A stretch of 64,000 nucleotides of DNA, taken from the NCBI RefSeq assembly GCF_014131735.1, contig NZ_CP039121.1, positions 248,001 through 312,000 on the forward strand, written 5' to 3'. The notes beneath the pieces are model-generated. The model saw only the letters and a program-made list of their open reading frames with translations, was not told the DNA's origin and did not search any database. This DNA is from Lactiplantibacillus plantarum (GTDB lineage Bacteria; Bacillota; Bacilli; Lactobacillales; Lactobacillaceae). The position numbers and the translations under genes were made by a program. Below are positions 17,377 to 27,131 of the stretch, piece after piece (the first letter of the stretch is position 1; every line of letters begins with the position of its first letter).

Positions 17377-17424
17377 AAAAACAACCCTGTTGGCGTCTTT
17401 TGGTGCTAACAGGGTTGTTTTTAT
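17377..17424 (+). terminator. Terminator of the MarR-type regulator gene
   Basis: AAAACAACCCTGTT pairs with AACAGGGTTGTTTT, followed by T-rich sequence. Confidence 0.9.
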
Positions 17425-17826
17425 AATCATTAATGACCACTGATCGTGATTCGGAAATGATCAAGACGATAGGTGCTATGAAGTCTCGATGGTAATAGGT
17501 GTCAAGCTGGTTGTTTGCGCTATCAGATATAATCCGTGCTTGTACTTAAAATAAGACTTATTAGTAATTATTTTTGGAAAAAGTGAGCGCTTACTGTTTG
17601 TATAGTAGTCACAATGATTGGGTGATTTGTATAAATAAGACGAGCGGACAAACACTCGTCTTACTCATATGAACTTTGGTTGCCTTTTAACCTAATAGCG
17701 CGTTCAAGGTTTGGTTAGGAGCTTGCTTGATATTGCAGAATTAATATCAAGTTTAAGAGTGATTAAACTTATATGCGAATTTTAAAACACAAAAAAATAT
17801 TTTATTGTACAAAGTAAATATCCTAT
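17425..17826. other. 400-bp stretch without a gene; possible decayed gene end
   Basis: No complete gene is seen. AGTGAGCGCTTACT (17582-17595) is a near-palindrome of the LacI/CcpA operator type. On the minus strand a short frame ending QAPNQTLNALLG and stop (about 17689-17737) is followed by an AAGACGAG/CTCGTCTT hairpin (17637-17664), which looks like the remains of a gene end with its terminator. Confidence 0.35.
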
Positions 17827-18564
17827 TTATTCTTCTTTATAAAAAATTTGATTTAACTCGCGATATTTACTCGGAGTAATATCGAATTCTTTTTGAAACT
17901 GGCGTGCAAATTCGGCGCTATTGTAGAAGTTGATTCTTTCTGCAATTTCACCTATAGGAAGATGGGTATTAATTAATAATTGCTTTGCCCGCTGTAATTT
18001 AGCGTGGCGAATGTAGAAGTTGATGGTAAACCCTAGTTCTTTACGAAATTTACGCTTAGTGTATTCAGGATCTAACGTCAGTTCCTCTAAGATGGTATTT
18101 GCTCTTAATGGCTCATCACAATGATTATCAATATAATAGACAACTAGCGCGACTTGCTTAGAGAGGCGGGTACCATCAATTGGAATATCAAGTGTATCAA
18201 GATTGCTAAAATAATTGTTAACGATTGACTCTAAAAGTGGCATAAAATCATCATTCGTTAGTGTTGTTGTTGTGAGGTAATGCAAAATGTCCTTTCTTAA
18301 GTTAACGAATGTGATCATGTTCAAATAATGATAAAAGCTGACACTTGCTAGATCACAGGTTAGTGAAATTAAGGCTTCTTTTAGAATGAGTGGGCGGACG
18401 TTGTATAAGTTATCCTTGATTTTGTGATTAAATCTATTGATATGTTCCAAGGCGTAGTCAAGACAACGCTTTTCGAAAAAATAACTTAAATCATGTTCCA
18501 ATATAGCAAAATCAAAATTGAAATCGCGTTCTGTTTGAGAAAGTTTGAGCTCTGGAAAATTCAA
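17827..18564 (-). CDS. AraC-family transcriptional regulator
   Basis: This 245-residue protein carries an AraC/XylS double HTH in its last 100 residues: first HTH around LRANTILEELTLDPEYTKRKF, second around IGEIAERINFYNSAEFARQF (given in part), and the closing FDITPSKYREL motif. The N-terminal part is helical and not recognised; there is no evident sugar-binding cupin. The TTG start is chosen for the GGGGGAGG 9 nt upstream. It is divergent from the WxL surface-complex operon, so it is the natural candidate for control of that operon. Confidence 0.85.
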   Translation of the reverse strand: MNFPELKLSQTERDFNFDFAILEHDLSYFFEKRCLDYALEHINRFNHKIKDNLYNVRPLILKEALISLTCDLASVSFYHYLNMITFVNLRKDILHYLTTTTLTNDDFMPLLESIVNNYFSNLDTLDIPIDGTRLSKQVALVVYYIDNHCDEPLRANTILEELTLDPEYTKRKFRKELGFTINFYIRHAKLQRAKQLLINTHLPIGEIAERINFYNSAEFARQFQKEFDITPSKYRELNQIFYKEE

Positions 18565-18865
18565 TAGACAGTTCCTCCCCCATAAGTTACAAAAATAGTG
18601 AATTTTATACAAATAGTAAACGTACATAATAGTGTACTTGATTAACTTTAATTGGTATGCTTTAATTGGTTCAAGGATAATGACTGATTTAAGTTATCCA
18701 GTATAGACATATAAATATTCTTCGTCAATTAGTTTGCTAAAAGTTTGTTAATAAAGATGAATTTATAATATTGATTTAAATATTAATATGTTTGTACAAA
18801 AAGGTATTACGCGCTATTGATGAAGAAGATTAATATGCTAATTAAATTTTAGGGGGAATTGACTT

Positions 18866-19675
18866 ATGACAAAGTCACGTACGCTCAAAGCAGCTATGTT
18901 GGTTTCAGTAGCCAGTATTGCTTGTTTATCATTCAATAATTTAGGAGCTTCCGCTGACACCTTGCCTTCAACTGGAAAGTCTCAAGCAGATGTTTCGTTT
19001 ACGTCTAACGGTGGTTCGACTAATCCTGTTGATCCAGACAATCCGGATAATCCTGGCGGCGGTGGTACTGGGAACAACGGGCCACTTTCGTTAGATGCGG
19101 TACCAACGTATCTTAATTTTGGGACGCATACGCAACCTAATGTTGATACGGCCTACACTTTACTTTCAAAAGATGCTAGTCAGGAGAGCCTTGCGACAGC
19201 TAATGATGATAAGACCCAAAATGTGACGACTAGTGGTAAGAAAAATGGTAATGATATCATTTACACGCAAGTTTCTGACTCACGGGGGACTGGTGCTGGC
19301 TGGCAATTAAAGGCACAGCTTTCTGATATTACGGCTTCTGACGGCCAAGTGTTAACGAACGCGTCAGTTGTTTTAAGTGGTGGGACACCACAATATCTGA
19401 CAGGGGAAGCTAATCAACAATCTTGGGTCACTGCGGCGGATGCGAACCAGGCAACCGTTGCAACACCAATTGTGCTCAATGCCGGCGCTTCATCGACAAC
19501 CGATGTTGCAACAGCCACGGCAGGGTCTAAAGTTGGTGACGGTCAAGGTATGGGGGTCAACCAACAATACTGGAATATTAATAATGTGCAATTACATGTT
19601 AAAGGTGGTCACGCAGCCGCTAAGAATTATTCAGGGAATATTGTTTGGACATTGAACTCGACACCAACGGCTTAA
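18866..19675 (+). CDS. WxL-domain surface protein
   Basis: This 269-residue exported protein has a signal peptide (cleavage near LGASA|DT), a Pro/Asp/Asn/Gly-rich spacer (NPVDPDNPDNPGGGG), and a C-terminal WxL domain of about 190 residues. The two WxL signatures are WQLKA (about 148-152) and VWTLN near the end. WxL domains bind peptidoglycan without covalent anchoring. It is the first gene of a cell-surface complex (csc) operon, with a DUF916/DUF3324 membrane partner and a giant WxL protein downstream. The ATG has GGGGGAA upstream. A terminator-like hairpin follows the gene. Confidence 0.9.
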   Translation: MTKSRTLKAAMLVSVASIACLSFNNLGASADTLPSTGKSQADVSFTSNGGSTNPVDPDNPDNPGGGGTGNNGPLSLDAVPTYLNFGTHTQPNVDTAYTLLSKDASQESLATANDDKTQNVTTSGKKNGNDIIYTQVSDSRGTGAGWQLKAQLSDITASDGQVLTNASVVLSGGTPQYLTGEANQQSWVTAADANQATVATPIVLNAGASSTTDVATATAGSKVGDGQGMGVNQQYWNINNVQLHVKGGHAAAKNYSGNIVWTLNSTPTA

Positions 19676-19681
19676 TGAACG

Positions 19682-19720
19682 AAAACGAGTGGCTATGTTG
19701 AATAGTTAACTCGTTTTTTT
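19682..19720 (+). terminator. Attenuator-type terminator inside the WxL operon
   Basis: AAAACGAGT and ACTCGTTTT form a perfect 9-bp stem followed by T residues, between the first WxL gene and the DUF916 gene. Partial readthrough would give more of the small WxL protein than of the others. Confidence 0.65.
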
Positions 19721-19736
19721 GAAGGGAGGCCCTTTT

Positions 19737-20771
19737 ATGAACGGCTGGAATAAGAAGCTATTATTAGGGATGTTAACCCTAATAATGACTTTGTTGGCTG
19801 GTATGACTGTGATTGGCCATGCTGCTGACACGGCCAATAATGCGGTAACTTTTGATGTTCAGCCAATGCTTAATGAAAAGCAACAATTATCAAAGGACGC
19901 TTATTATTGGGATTTTAAAATTCAACCGAAGAGAACATATTCGTTAGCGATGCGTGTTAATAATCGCTCAAATCATGAAATTAAAGTCAAAAATCAATTC
20001 CTACAATCGTATACTAATGCGAAAGGTGTTATTGATTATGGTGCTGCTAATCTGAATGATGACACTAGTTTAAAAGTAAAACTAGCTGATATTATTACCG
20101 TACCGAATGAGGAAACGACGATCCCAGCTAATAAGTCACGGATCGTGCGGGCACAGTTAAAAACGCCAACGAAATTGAACAAAGGGATTATTTTAGGAAG
20201 TTGGCAAGTTAAAATTGCAGATCAACATCTTAAAACCAAGGGGGCGACGTTAACTAGCGAATATGCCTACAATGTGGGGATCAAACTAACGTCAAATCGT
20301 GATCCATTGCCAAAATTACGCTTGGCTGATGTTCAATTAAAAAAGCGGAGTGGCATCAAGACAGTTATCGGTAATATTCAAAATTACCACGCTTCAATTC
20401 TAGGCAAAGGGACTGTCACTGCCTACGTTAGCAAAGCTGGGCAGACCAAAAAGCTCGCGGTGGCTGATCTAAAAAGTAGTTCGATGGCTCCTAATTCTAA
20501 CTTTGACTTACCATTAAAGTGGCGTACTAATCGGGGGATCATTTTACCTGGGACTTACACTCTATACGTCAAGTATCGAACTACGGATGAAAAGTTCGCT
20601 AAGCCGCATGTCTGGTCGCTAAAGCAAGATTTTGTAGTTGGCGCTACGGATGCTGTTAACGTCACGTCTCCAACTACTTGGGGTTGGTTGATTGGTATCG
20701 TGTTGTTAGTATTATTGCTCATTGCTTTAATCATATTCTGGGTAATTAAACGGCGTCAAAATAAGCGCTAA
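19737..20771 (+). CDS. WxL-interacting membrane protein (DUF916/DUF3324)
   Basis: This 344-residue protein has a signal peptide ending near GHAA|DT. A DUF916 domain follows (about 25-150, with VQPMLNEKQQLSKDAYYWDF and IPANKSRIVRAQL, given in parts), then a DUF3324 domain (about 160-290), one C-terminal membrane helix (WGWLIGIVLLVLLLIALII) and a short KRRQNKR cytoplasmic tail. Proteins of this kind are the membrane partners of WxL proteins. The ATG of MNGWNKK was chosen for AAGGGAGG 7 nt upstream. It sits between the two WxL genes in one operon. Confidence 0.9.
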   Translation: MNGWNKKLLLGMLTLIMTLLAGMTVIGHAADTANNAVTFDVQPMLNEKQQLSKDAYYWDFKIQPKRTYSLAMRVNNRSNHEIKVKNQFLQSYTNAKGVIDYGAANLNDDTSLKVKLADIITVPNEETTIPANKSRIVRAQLKTPTKLNKGIILGSWQVKIADQHLKTKGATLTSEYAYNVGIKLTSNRDPLPKLRLADVQLKKRSGIKTVIGNIQNYHASILGKGTVTAYVSKAGQTKKLAVADLKSSSMAPNSNFDLPLKWRTNRGIILPGTYTLYVKYRTTDEKFAKPHVWSLKQDFVVGATDAVNVTSPTTWGWLIGIVLLVLLLIALIIFWVIKRRQNKR

Positions 20772-20782
20772 GGGGTGATACT

Positions 20783-23700
20783 ATCAAAAAGCTAAGAGCA
20801 ATTGTTGTCATATTGATGGTATTGTTACAAGTCATAGCCGCTGGTGCAACGGTAAGCTTAGGCGCTGATATGACCGCTCAAGCAGCTACGTTACCACAGT
20901 TAACTTTTGCAAAATCAACGGCTAGCGATAATATTTTAACGAATCAACATTTTGATGTTGAACTACAGGTTGGTGATACGGCCTCTAAAATAAATACGAT
21001 TGATTTACCGAACGAGGTTAATTTAGATGGGCCAGAGGAGTTTAAGCAAATAAAACGAGTTTTCGATGATAGTCAGTACACAACGGGGGATAATGGTGCC
21101 TTTACAATTACGGCTAAGCATCTGACAGTTGCGTACAATCCTGATAAGCGCAGGATAACGGTTCAGTGGTCAGATGAATATCCGCAAACGAAGGTACCAA
21201 TTAGATTAACAGCTGTTAAAGCAGAAAAACTGGCGTTAGTTGCTGTAGCCGATGATCAAAAAGGGCCGGCGTTGAATGTCGAGATTAAGCAACCACAAAC
21301 GCAGGCTGATCAGGCCAGTACGAGTTCAGCTAGTTCTTCAGCGGCAACCGATACAAATAGTTCGACGGCATCGTCAAGTCGACAAGCGACATCATCAGCA
21401 GCAAGTTTGGACAGTTCACGTTCAGCTGCAACGACGCTTTCAAGTCAGGCGGTAAACCAAACGAGTGCTAGCAGTAGCGAGCCTTCACAAGAAACTGCTG
21501 CTAATCAATCGTCAGCGGTCACGGAATCTGCGGGTGAGACAACTGATAGTTCGGCCAGCATCTCATCGTCATCCACTGCTAGTCAAGTGTTCTCATCAGC
21601 ACCAACTAAGCAAGCAACGGCGAGTGCCAAATCTAGTCCATTAATACCAGTCACTCGGTTAGCTCAGCTGAGTTCGAATGTGGTTGATGTTAGTCAGTGG
21701 TCTCAATTAGTCGATGCTTGGAAGGATGCGAGTGTTGATGAAATTAATATTACGGCTGATATTAGTAATCCGACTGCCGCTTCAGGCGCTTTGGATTCAC
21801 GATTATCCGGTAATATTATTGTGAATGGAAATGGTCATAGCGTGAATATTGGTCGGGCTGGTTTTCATACCCGAAATAATACTGCAACTAGCGGTACGAT
21901 GTATACGGCCACTTTTATGAATTTTGCATCATTAATCGGATCTTTTGGAAATGATGCGGGTTTGATTGGCTCATCCACCGGTGGCGATGGTGCCGGTGGG
22001 GCTTTGAATTGGACATTTAATGTTAGTAATATTACGGTCCCAAGTGGGACTAGTTATACCAATACAAGTCGGCGATTTGTCAGTGCGCAAGGGAACCAAG
22101 TCAATATTACCGGCAATTGCCGAGTAACAACGGTTCGAGAAAACATCTTATGTGGTGGCCTTGATGTAGCTGCTGGACAGACATTCACTGGATCGAAAAT
22201 AGCCAATGGTGATGATAATTCATTTATCTGGTTTGTTTATGACTATCAAGGAACTGGTAATCGGCAAGTTAATGTTGAAGAAGGCGCGACGCTAAATTGT
22301 ATTCGACGACCTGCTAGTTCTACGTCAACCGCCTATACTACCTATCCGGTTATTTTTGATGCGTATGAAAGTATTAATGTGGGTAAAAATGCCACGTTTA
22401 ATGCTAGCGTTCCAGGAAATGCATACTCTAACAAGTACTTTTATGGGTCACAATATCATCGTAATTTTTACGCGGATACTGGTAGCACCGTTAATCTAAC
22501 GTCACTAGCTAGAAGTCAATCGCCAATCTCTTTTTCTGATAATGCAACTTCGACGATTCAAAGTAGTAGTGGTGCCAATATTTATGTAATTGCTGCTACG
22601 GGAGCACCGCTTATTTCGGGAAATTACGCGCGTTTGGCTACTGTTCGATTTATTAATCCGAACAACTTGGATTTACGTAATAGCTCAACTGGAACGACTG
22701 CAGCGGCTAGTTCGATTAACCAAGATAATGTGGGCACTTTTGAAATCCAAGATAGTAATATTAGCTTGTGGAAATTAGCATCATCGGTTACGGGCGGTGC
22801 GGATTATTCGTATAGTAACGTATCTCAGTTATTACAACAGGGTTCAGCAGTGACGGCCACGGATAGTAATTTGCAAAGTAATTATTTATCTTCTAAAATG
22901 CGTCGGATTAGTGCCACTAACCAGAAGCCACAATTAGCATTTAATAATCCGTATGATGGGACAACCAAGCTAACAGATGCGGATCAGAAGCTGCGGACGC
23001 GAGTCATTGTGGCGATGGTTCCTGATACTAATGGTGTTCAAGATGACGGAACGGTTAATTATATTCCACAGTATGCTAGTGCAGGGCAATTAACCGTGAG
23101 TTATAGCGTTAATGGTAAGACAATCACTGCCCAAACTGATAGTAATGGCTACGCAACAGCTAATGTCGGGACCTTTTTAAAAGCTGGAACGACGGTCACA
23201 GCATCGACTAGCAATACCAGTGGAACGACGGTCACGGCTACCGGGACGGTGGTTGATGTGACGCCGCCTAATCCGGCCACAATGGTATCACCGGACCCCA
23301 TTAGAGTTTCAACAGGAACGGTGAGTGGTCAAAATGGAGAGCCAGGTGCGCAGGTCACATTAGCATTGAATGGGCAGATTCAAACTAATGTCAAAACGGT
23401 TGTCAATGCCAATGGGACTTGGTCACTGAACTTAACCGGATTATCGTTAAAAATTGGTGACAAGATTATTATTTATATGGCTGATAGTCTAGGAAATCGT
23501 AATCCTGATCCTAATAGTTATCCAAATGGGCAGCAGTATCATGATGCGACTTTCCAACCAGCACCGATATTTACAGTAGCTAAGGATTTAATCGTCAATC
23601 CAATTGATCCTGATGATCCTAGCAAGCCTGGGACTGGCGGGACGAACAATTTGGGCCCATTATCGTTGGACGCTGTACCTACACATTTGAACTTTGGACA

Positions 23701-24223
23701 GCACAGCATTCCAACAATGGATACAGCGTACCCATTGTTGTCACCATCAGCCGCTGAAGACCAATTGGCTACTGCTACTGATGGACAGAAGTATGCAACA
23801 GTTGGTGGTCAGAAAAATGGGCAGGATAGTGTGTATACACAAGTGACTGATACACGGGACACCCCAAGTGGTTGGCAATTGACGGCCCAATTATCAGCGT
23901 TGACAGCTACTGATGGGACGACCATGACGGGTAGTTACGTGACGTTAACATCAGGAACAGCGCAATATTTGAATGCTAGTACTAGTAAATGGGTTACGGC
24001 AACTGACCAAAATCAGGCAACCTTACCAGCCGTGATTAAGTTAACCCCAGGTGCTACCCAACAAACGTTAATAGCTGGGACGACTAGTCAACAAGGCGTC
24101 GGGACTAATCAACAAATTTGGAATGTTAATAACGTTGCGTTGCACGTCAAGGGTGGTCGTGTGATGGCTAAAAATTATTCTGGAACTATCACTTGGCAAT
24201 TGAATAGTTTGCCAAGCCAGTGA
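20783..24223 (+). CDS. Large WxL-domain surface adhesin-like protein
   Basis: This is a secreted surface protein of about 1,146 residues. The parts in order are a signal peptide, an N-terminal domain (about 35-165), a Ser/Thr/Ala-rich stretch (about 170-295), a beta-helix-like region rich in Asn, Thr and Gly with pectate-lyase-type repeats (about 310-690), an Ig-like module (about 790-930), a DPDDPSKPGTGG spacer, and a C-terminal WxL domain (WQLTA, then TWQLN at the end). The start is odd: AAGGGGTGAT lies 5 nt before ATC, and only from there does the signal peptide have a basic KKLR head. The next usual starts are TTG at 20813 and ATG at 20816. Adhesion or polysaccharide binding is inferred. 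Confidence 0.85.
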   Translation: MKKLRAIVVILMVLLQVIAAGATVSLGADMTAQAATLPQLTFAKSTASDNILTNQHFDVELQVGDTASKINTIDLPNEVNLDGPEEFKQIKRVFDDSQYTTGDNGAFTITAKHLTVAYNPDKRRITVQWSDEYPQTKVPIRLTAVKAEKLALVAVADDQKGPALNVEIKQPQTQADQASTSSASSSAATDTNSSTASSSRQATSSAASLDSSRSAATTLSSQAVNQTSASSSEPSQETAANQSSAVTESAGETTDSSASISSSSTASQVFSSAPTKQATASAKSSPLIPVTRLAQLSSNVVDVSQWSQLVDAWKDASVDEINITADISNPTAASGALDSRLSGNIIVNGNGHSVNIGRAGFHTRNNTATSGTMYTATFMNFASLIGSFGNDAGLIGSSTGGDGAGGALNWTFNVSNITVPSGTSYTNTSRRFVSAQGNQVNITGNCRVTTVRENILCGGLDVAAGQTFTGSKIANGDDNSFIWFVYDYQGTGNRQVNVEEGATLNCIRRPASSTSTAYTTYPVIFDAYESINVGKNATFNASVPGNAYSNKYFYGSQYHRNFYADTGSTVNLTSLARSQSPISFSDNATSTIQSSSGANIYVIAATGAPLISGNYARLATVRFINPNNLDLRNSSTGTTAAASSINQDNVGTFEIQDSNISLWKLASSVTGGADYSYSNVSQLLQQGSAVTATDSNLQSNYLSSKMRRISATNQKPQLAFNNPYDGTTKLTDADQKLRTRVIVAMVPDTNGVQDDGTVNYIPQYASAGQLTVSYSVNGKTITAQTDSNGYATANVGTFLKAGTTVTASTSNTSGTTVTATGTVVDVTPPNPATMVSPDPIRVSTGTVSGQNGEPGAQVTLALNGQIQTNVKTVVNANGTWSLNLTGLSLKIGDKIIIYMADSLGNRNPDPNSYPNGQQYHDATFQPAPIFTVAKDLIVNPIDPDDPSKPGTGGTNNLGPLSLDAVPTHLNFGQHSIPTMDTAYPLLSPSAAEDQLATATDGQKYATVGGQKNGQDSVYTQVTDTRDTPSGWQLTAQLSALTATDGTTMTGSYVTLTSGTAQYLNASTSKWVTATDQNQATLPAVIKLTPGATQQTLIAGTTSQQGVGTNQQIWNVNNVALHVKGGRVMAKNYSGTITWQLNSLPSQ

Positions 24224-24262
24224 TCGTTATTTAATGGTATGCTTCAAGGCTTAAAAAGAATT

Positions 24263-24301
24263 GGACGACAAAACTGATTGCAGTTTTGTCGTCCGATTTT
24301 G
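24263..24301. terminator. Bidirectional terminator after the WxL operon
   Basis: GGACGACAAAACTG and its exact complement form a 14-bp stem with a 4-nt loop between the convergent WxL operon and the DUF1002 gene. A/T runs lie on both sides. Confidence 0.9.
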
Positions 24302-24319
24302 AGTATCCGAGATTAATAA

Positions 24320-25288
24320 TTAGCCAAAGATTGATTTGAAAATAGAGCTGAAGAAGTTAACAATCGCGCTCCACATTTTTTGGAGCAAGTTTTGATTTTC
24401 TTTAGTATTGAGTTTGCTGAAGACACCCTTGGCATTTGATTGAATGTTCTTCATCAACGAGTTGGCTTGAGTCTTAAAGCTTGAAGAATCTAATGCACCT
24501 GAATCACGGATCTTGACTAACAAATTAATAATTTCAGTCTTTTGATTATTAGTAATGACATTTGTTAAATTGTTATTGGTAATTTGTTGATTGACAATGG
24601 TCGTGATTTCGTTTTTAGTGATGTTACTTCCTTTTTGGGCCATTTCCTTTTTGGCACCAGCCACAGCGTTGTTCAACTGGGAATCAGTATAACCATCCTT
24701 GCTCTTATTTGCTTGGGTGATGCCACTGAGAGTACTTAACTCATCTTGGGCGGCGGTTACTTGCTTCGTGTTTAAGCTGTTACCAGATTTTGCGTACGCT
24801 GCGTAAACACCGGCTAGTGCGCCCGAACCGTCGATTGGAGTAGCTGATGTGACGTAAATATTAGCATCGGTAATCCCAGCCGTTAGTGCGGCGTTTTTAT
24901 ACTGGTTAGCCGTAATAGTGGTGATGTTATTACTACCATTATAATTTAAAATTTTGACATTAATTCCAGAACCAGAACTTGTTTTTTGAATCATCGCACT
25001 GGACCACACACCTGAGCTACTTGTGAAACTTTCACCTGATGGGTTGAGGTATTTAACTAGAGTATCGCCGTTAACAGTTAGCGTCTGATAATCGGCACCG
25101 TTCAAGCTAGCCGTTAACGTGTTGATCGTCCCAGTCTTTTGACTGCTAGTCAGGCTACTGCCTAATGTGACAATTGGTTCATCGCTGCTACTGTCAGCGT
25201 GCGCAAGGACTTGCCAGCTGCCAAGCCCAACGATCAGGGTGGCAACGAGGGCAACCCATTTAAATTTGAAACTCATTCGTTTCGTCAT
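24320..25288 (-). CDS. Secreted DUF1002 family protein
   Basis: This 322-residue exported protein has a signal peptide ending near LAHA|DS. A DUF1002 domain covers most of the rest, with YLNPSG, NIYVTSATPIDGSGALAGVY (in part) and the Asn/Gln-rich helices NQQITNNNLTNVITNNQKTE. It ends in an amphipathic IVNFFSSIFKSIFG helix. This family is widespread in Firmicutes with no known activity. The ATG has GGAGG 10 nt upstream. It is monocistronic and convergent with the WxL operon. Confidence 0.85.
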   Translation of the reverse strand: MTKRMSFKFKWVALVATLIVGLGSWQVLAHADSSSDEPIVTLGSSLTSSQKTGTINTLTASLNGADYQTLTVNGDTLVKYLNPSGESFTSSSGVWSSAMIQKTSSGSGINVKILNYNGSNNITTITANQYKNAALTAGITDANIYVTSATPIDGSGALAGVYAAYAKSGNSLNTKQVTAAQDELSTLSGITQANKSKDGYTDSQLNNAVAGAKKEMAQKGSNITKNEITTIVNQQITNNNLTNVITNNQKTEIINLLVKIRDSGALDSSSFKTQANSLMKNIQSNAKGVFSKLNTKENQNLLQKMWSAIVNFFSSIFKSIFG

Positions 25289-25536
25289 TTTCTTTTCCTC
25301 CGCATCTTAACTAATGCACCTAAATCCTAACATGAACCGTTCGCTCCCGGGTTGTACAGTGGCAACTAGCGATTGCAAGGTTAGGTTATGTCATTATTAT
25401 AGCAGACCGTGGTCGTAAGTTAACATTCGGCGCGTAACCTTGGGAGAGTCCTAAGTATTTTAACAATTTGTTTATTATTTGCCGAAGTACCAGACTTTCG
25501 CTATACTCGAAATAAATATCGGGGGAGGTTATAACA

Positions 25537-25860
25537 ATGACACAAAATCGGGTGATTAACGCGTTGAGCTATTTAAGCATTTTATTCTTACCAGTTTTAT
25601 TTCCATTAATTGTTTGGTTGCTGACGAGTACTAATCCAGAAGCACATCGGGTTGCAGGACGGGCTTTTTGGTTACATTTGTTGCCGACAATTTTAGGAAT
25701 TACACTGCTCGTTATTTTAGGCGTTAGCGGTATTTATATGGACAGTATCGTTAATAGTGGCTGGTTGGCCGTGGTTCTTTTAGCGGTATTTGGATTAGTC
25801 GCAGTGGCTAGCTACTTATGGTCGATTATTCGCGGAATTCAGTATTTAATTGCTGATTAA
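25537..25860 (+). CDS. DUF4870 membrane protein
   Basis: This 107-residue protein has three membrane helices (YLSILFLPVLFPLIVWLL, LHLLPTILGITLLVILGVSG, WLAVVLLAVFGLVAVASYLW; quoted in part) and the DUF4870 arrangement. Function is unknown. The ATG has GGGGGAGG 7 nt upstream. It is the first gene of a likely operon with a TetR regulator and a macro-domain gene. Confidence 0.78.
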   Translation: MTQNRVINALSYLSILFLPVLFPLIVWLLTSTNPEAHRVAGRAFWLHLLPTILGITLLVILGVSGIYMDSIVNSGWLAVVLLAVFGLVAVASYLWSIIRGIQYLIAD

Positions 25861-25891
25861 TGTAGTAGCGTTAGGTTCAGGAGGGTTTAGC

Positions 25892-26464
25892 ATGGTTGTT
25901 AAGGACGCATCAGTGGTTGAAACAGCAATGATGATTCAATTTTGGCAGCGTGGTTATTATCAAACGACAGTTGACGACTTGCTCACCGTTAGCCAGTTGT
26001 CACGAACGCAGTTTTATCGCCAGTATCACAGTAAGCGGGTTGCGTTACGCCGTTCACTTGAACGCTATCAAATAACGTTAGATGAACAACTTGATCAATT
26101 GATTCAACGTGAGCGGGCGCGGCAAACACCATTGCCCGCTTTAATTGCGGCTTGTTTGCGACTGCCGTTTCAGAGTGAACGGTGGCCAGCAGGATGTTTG
26201 ATGGTGAACCTGATGGCCGAAATTGGGTCGCAGGATGCGTCCTTGATGGCCCAACTGCAAACGATCTATGCTGATTTACAGACCCGACTCGTCGGTTTAC
26301 TTTCACCTCAGGCTAAAACCTTACCGACCACGGTCGCTGAGGCTGCAGCAAGTTTAATGCAGGTTCGCAGTGGCATTCAGTTATTGGCAAAACAGGATCC
26401 TAGTGGGGCACAGCTAAAACAACAGGCCCAAACGAGTGTTAATCTGATTATGGGGGCAGTTTAA
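25892..26464 (+). CDS. TetR-family transcriptional regulator
   Basis: This 191-residue protein has an N-terminal TetR HTH ([21 protein letters not shown], then [19 protein letters not shown]; quoted in part) and a C-terminal domain with [15 protein letters not shown], a pattern found in the TetR_C subgroup near YxaF/AcuR-like regulators. The ATG is chosen for AGGAGGG 6 nt upstream; the frame is open 14 codons earlier. It overlaps functionally with its neighbours: 31 nt after the DUF4870 gene and 1 nt before the macro-domain gene. Confidence 0.85.
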   Translation: MVVKDASVVETAMMIQFWQRGYYQTTVDDLLTVSQLSRTQFYRQYHSKRVALRRSLERYQITLDEQLDQLIQRERARQTPLPALIAACLRLPFQSERWPAGCLMVNLMAEIGSQDASLMAQLQTIYADLQTRLVGLLSPQAKTLPTTVAEAAASLMQVRSGIQLLAKQDPSGAQLKQQAQTSVNLIMGAV

Positions 26465-26465
26465 G

Positions 26466-26984
26466 ATGGTTGAGATTAAAGTCATTCACGGTGATATTAC
26501 CAAAATGACCGTTGATGCAATTGTTAATGCGGCCAATACGAGTTTGCTTGGTGGTGGCGGCGTCGATGGTGCCATTCATCGGGCAGCTGGGCCAGCATTG
26601 CTGGCTGCCTGTCGCCCATTACACGGTTGTGCAACTGGTGAAGCCAAAATTACGCCGGGCTTTCGACTACCGGCGAAGTATGTGATTCACACGCCGGGTC
26701 CCGTTTGGCAAGGTGGCCAGCATAATGAATTACAATTGTTAGCGAACAGTTATCGCAACAGTCTGAATTTGGCCGCTGAGAATCATTGTCAAACGGTTGC
26801 TTTTCCGTCTATCAGTACCGGCGTCTATCACTTTCCGCTATCAATTGCGGCACCGTTAGCGTTAAAAACGTTACAAGCAACCGCGCAGACAACGGCCCAC
26901 ACGGTTCAGACAATCACGATTGTTTGTTTTGATGACCAAACACAAAATGCATTTAGTACGGCGTTGGTAGCGCTGACAAATTAA
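26466..26984 (+). CDS. Macro-domain protein, O-acetyl-ADP-ribose deacetylase-like
   Basis: This 172-residue single macro domain resembles E. coli YmdB. Hallmarks are [20 protein letters not shown] (in part), the glycine loop [15 protein letters not shown] (about 29-43), and ISTGVYHFP (about 119-127), which binds the phosphates of ADP-ribose. It probably removes acetyl groups from O-acetyl-ADP-ribose or hydrolyses ADP-ribose adducts in the cytoplasm. It directly follows the TetR gene, ATG one nucleotide past its stop codon, with GGGGGC as ribosome site. Confidence 0.9.
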   Translation: MVEIKVIHGDITKMTVDAIVNAANTSLLGGGGVDGAIHRAAGPALLAACRPLHGCATGEAKITPGFRLPAKYVIHTPGPVWQGGQHNELQLLANSYRNSLNLAAENHCQTVAFPSISTGVYHFPLSIAAPLALKTLQATAQTTAHTVQTITIVCFDDQTQNAFSTALVALTN

Positions 26985-27088
26985 TCTTTACCAAAAAAAT
27001 ACACATGGACGCTACTATCTTGAGTAGCTGCTTGCTATAATGTTGATATACCGGTCATCGGGGATGGTCGTAAATCTTTATGTATTGG

Positions 27089-27106
27089 GATTATCAAGCG
27101 ATAATC
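27089..27106 (+). promoter_or_regulatory. Hairpin directly before the uppP ribosome site
   Basis: GATTATC and GATAATC form a 7-bp stem around AAGC, a few bases before AAAGGA of uppP. It may affect translation, but nothing links it to a known riboswitch. Confidence 0.3.
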
Positions 27107-27131
27107 ATTGCCAACAAGAAAGGAATCCATT

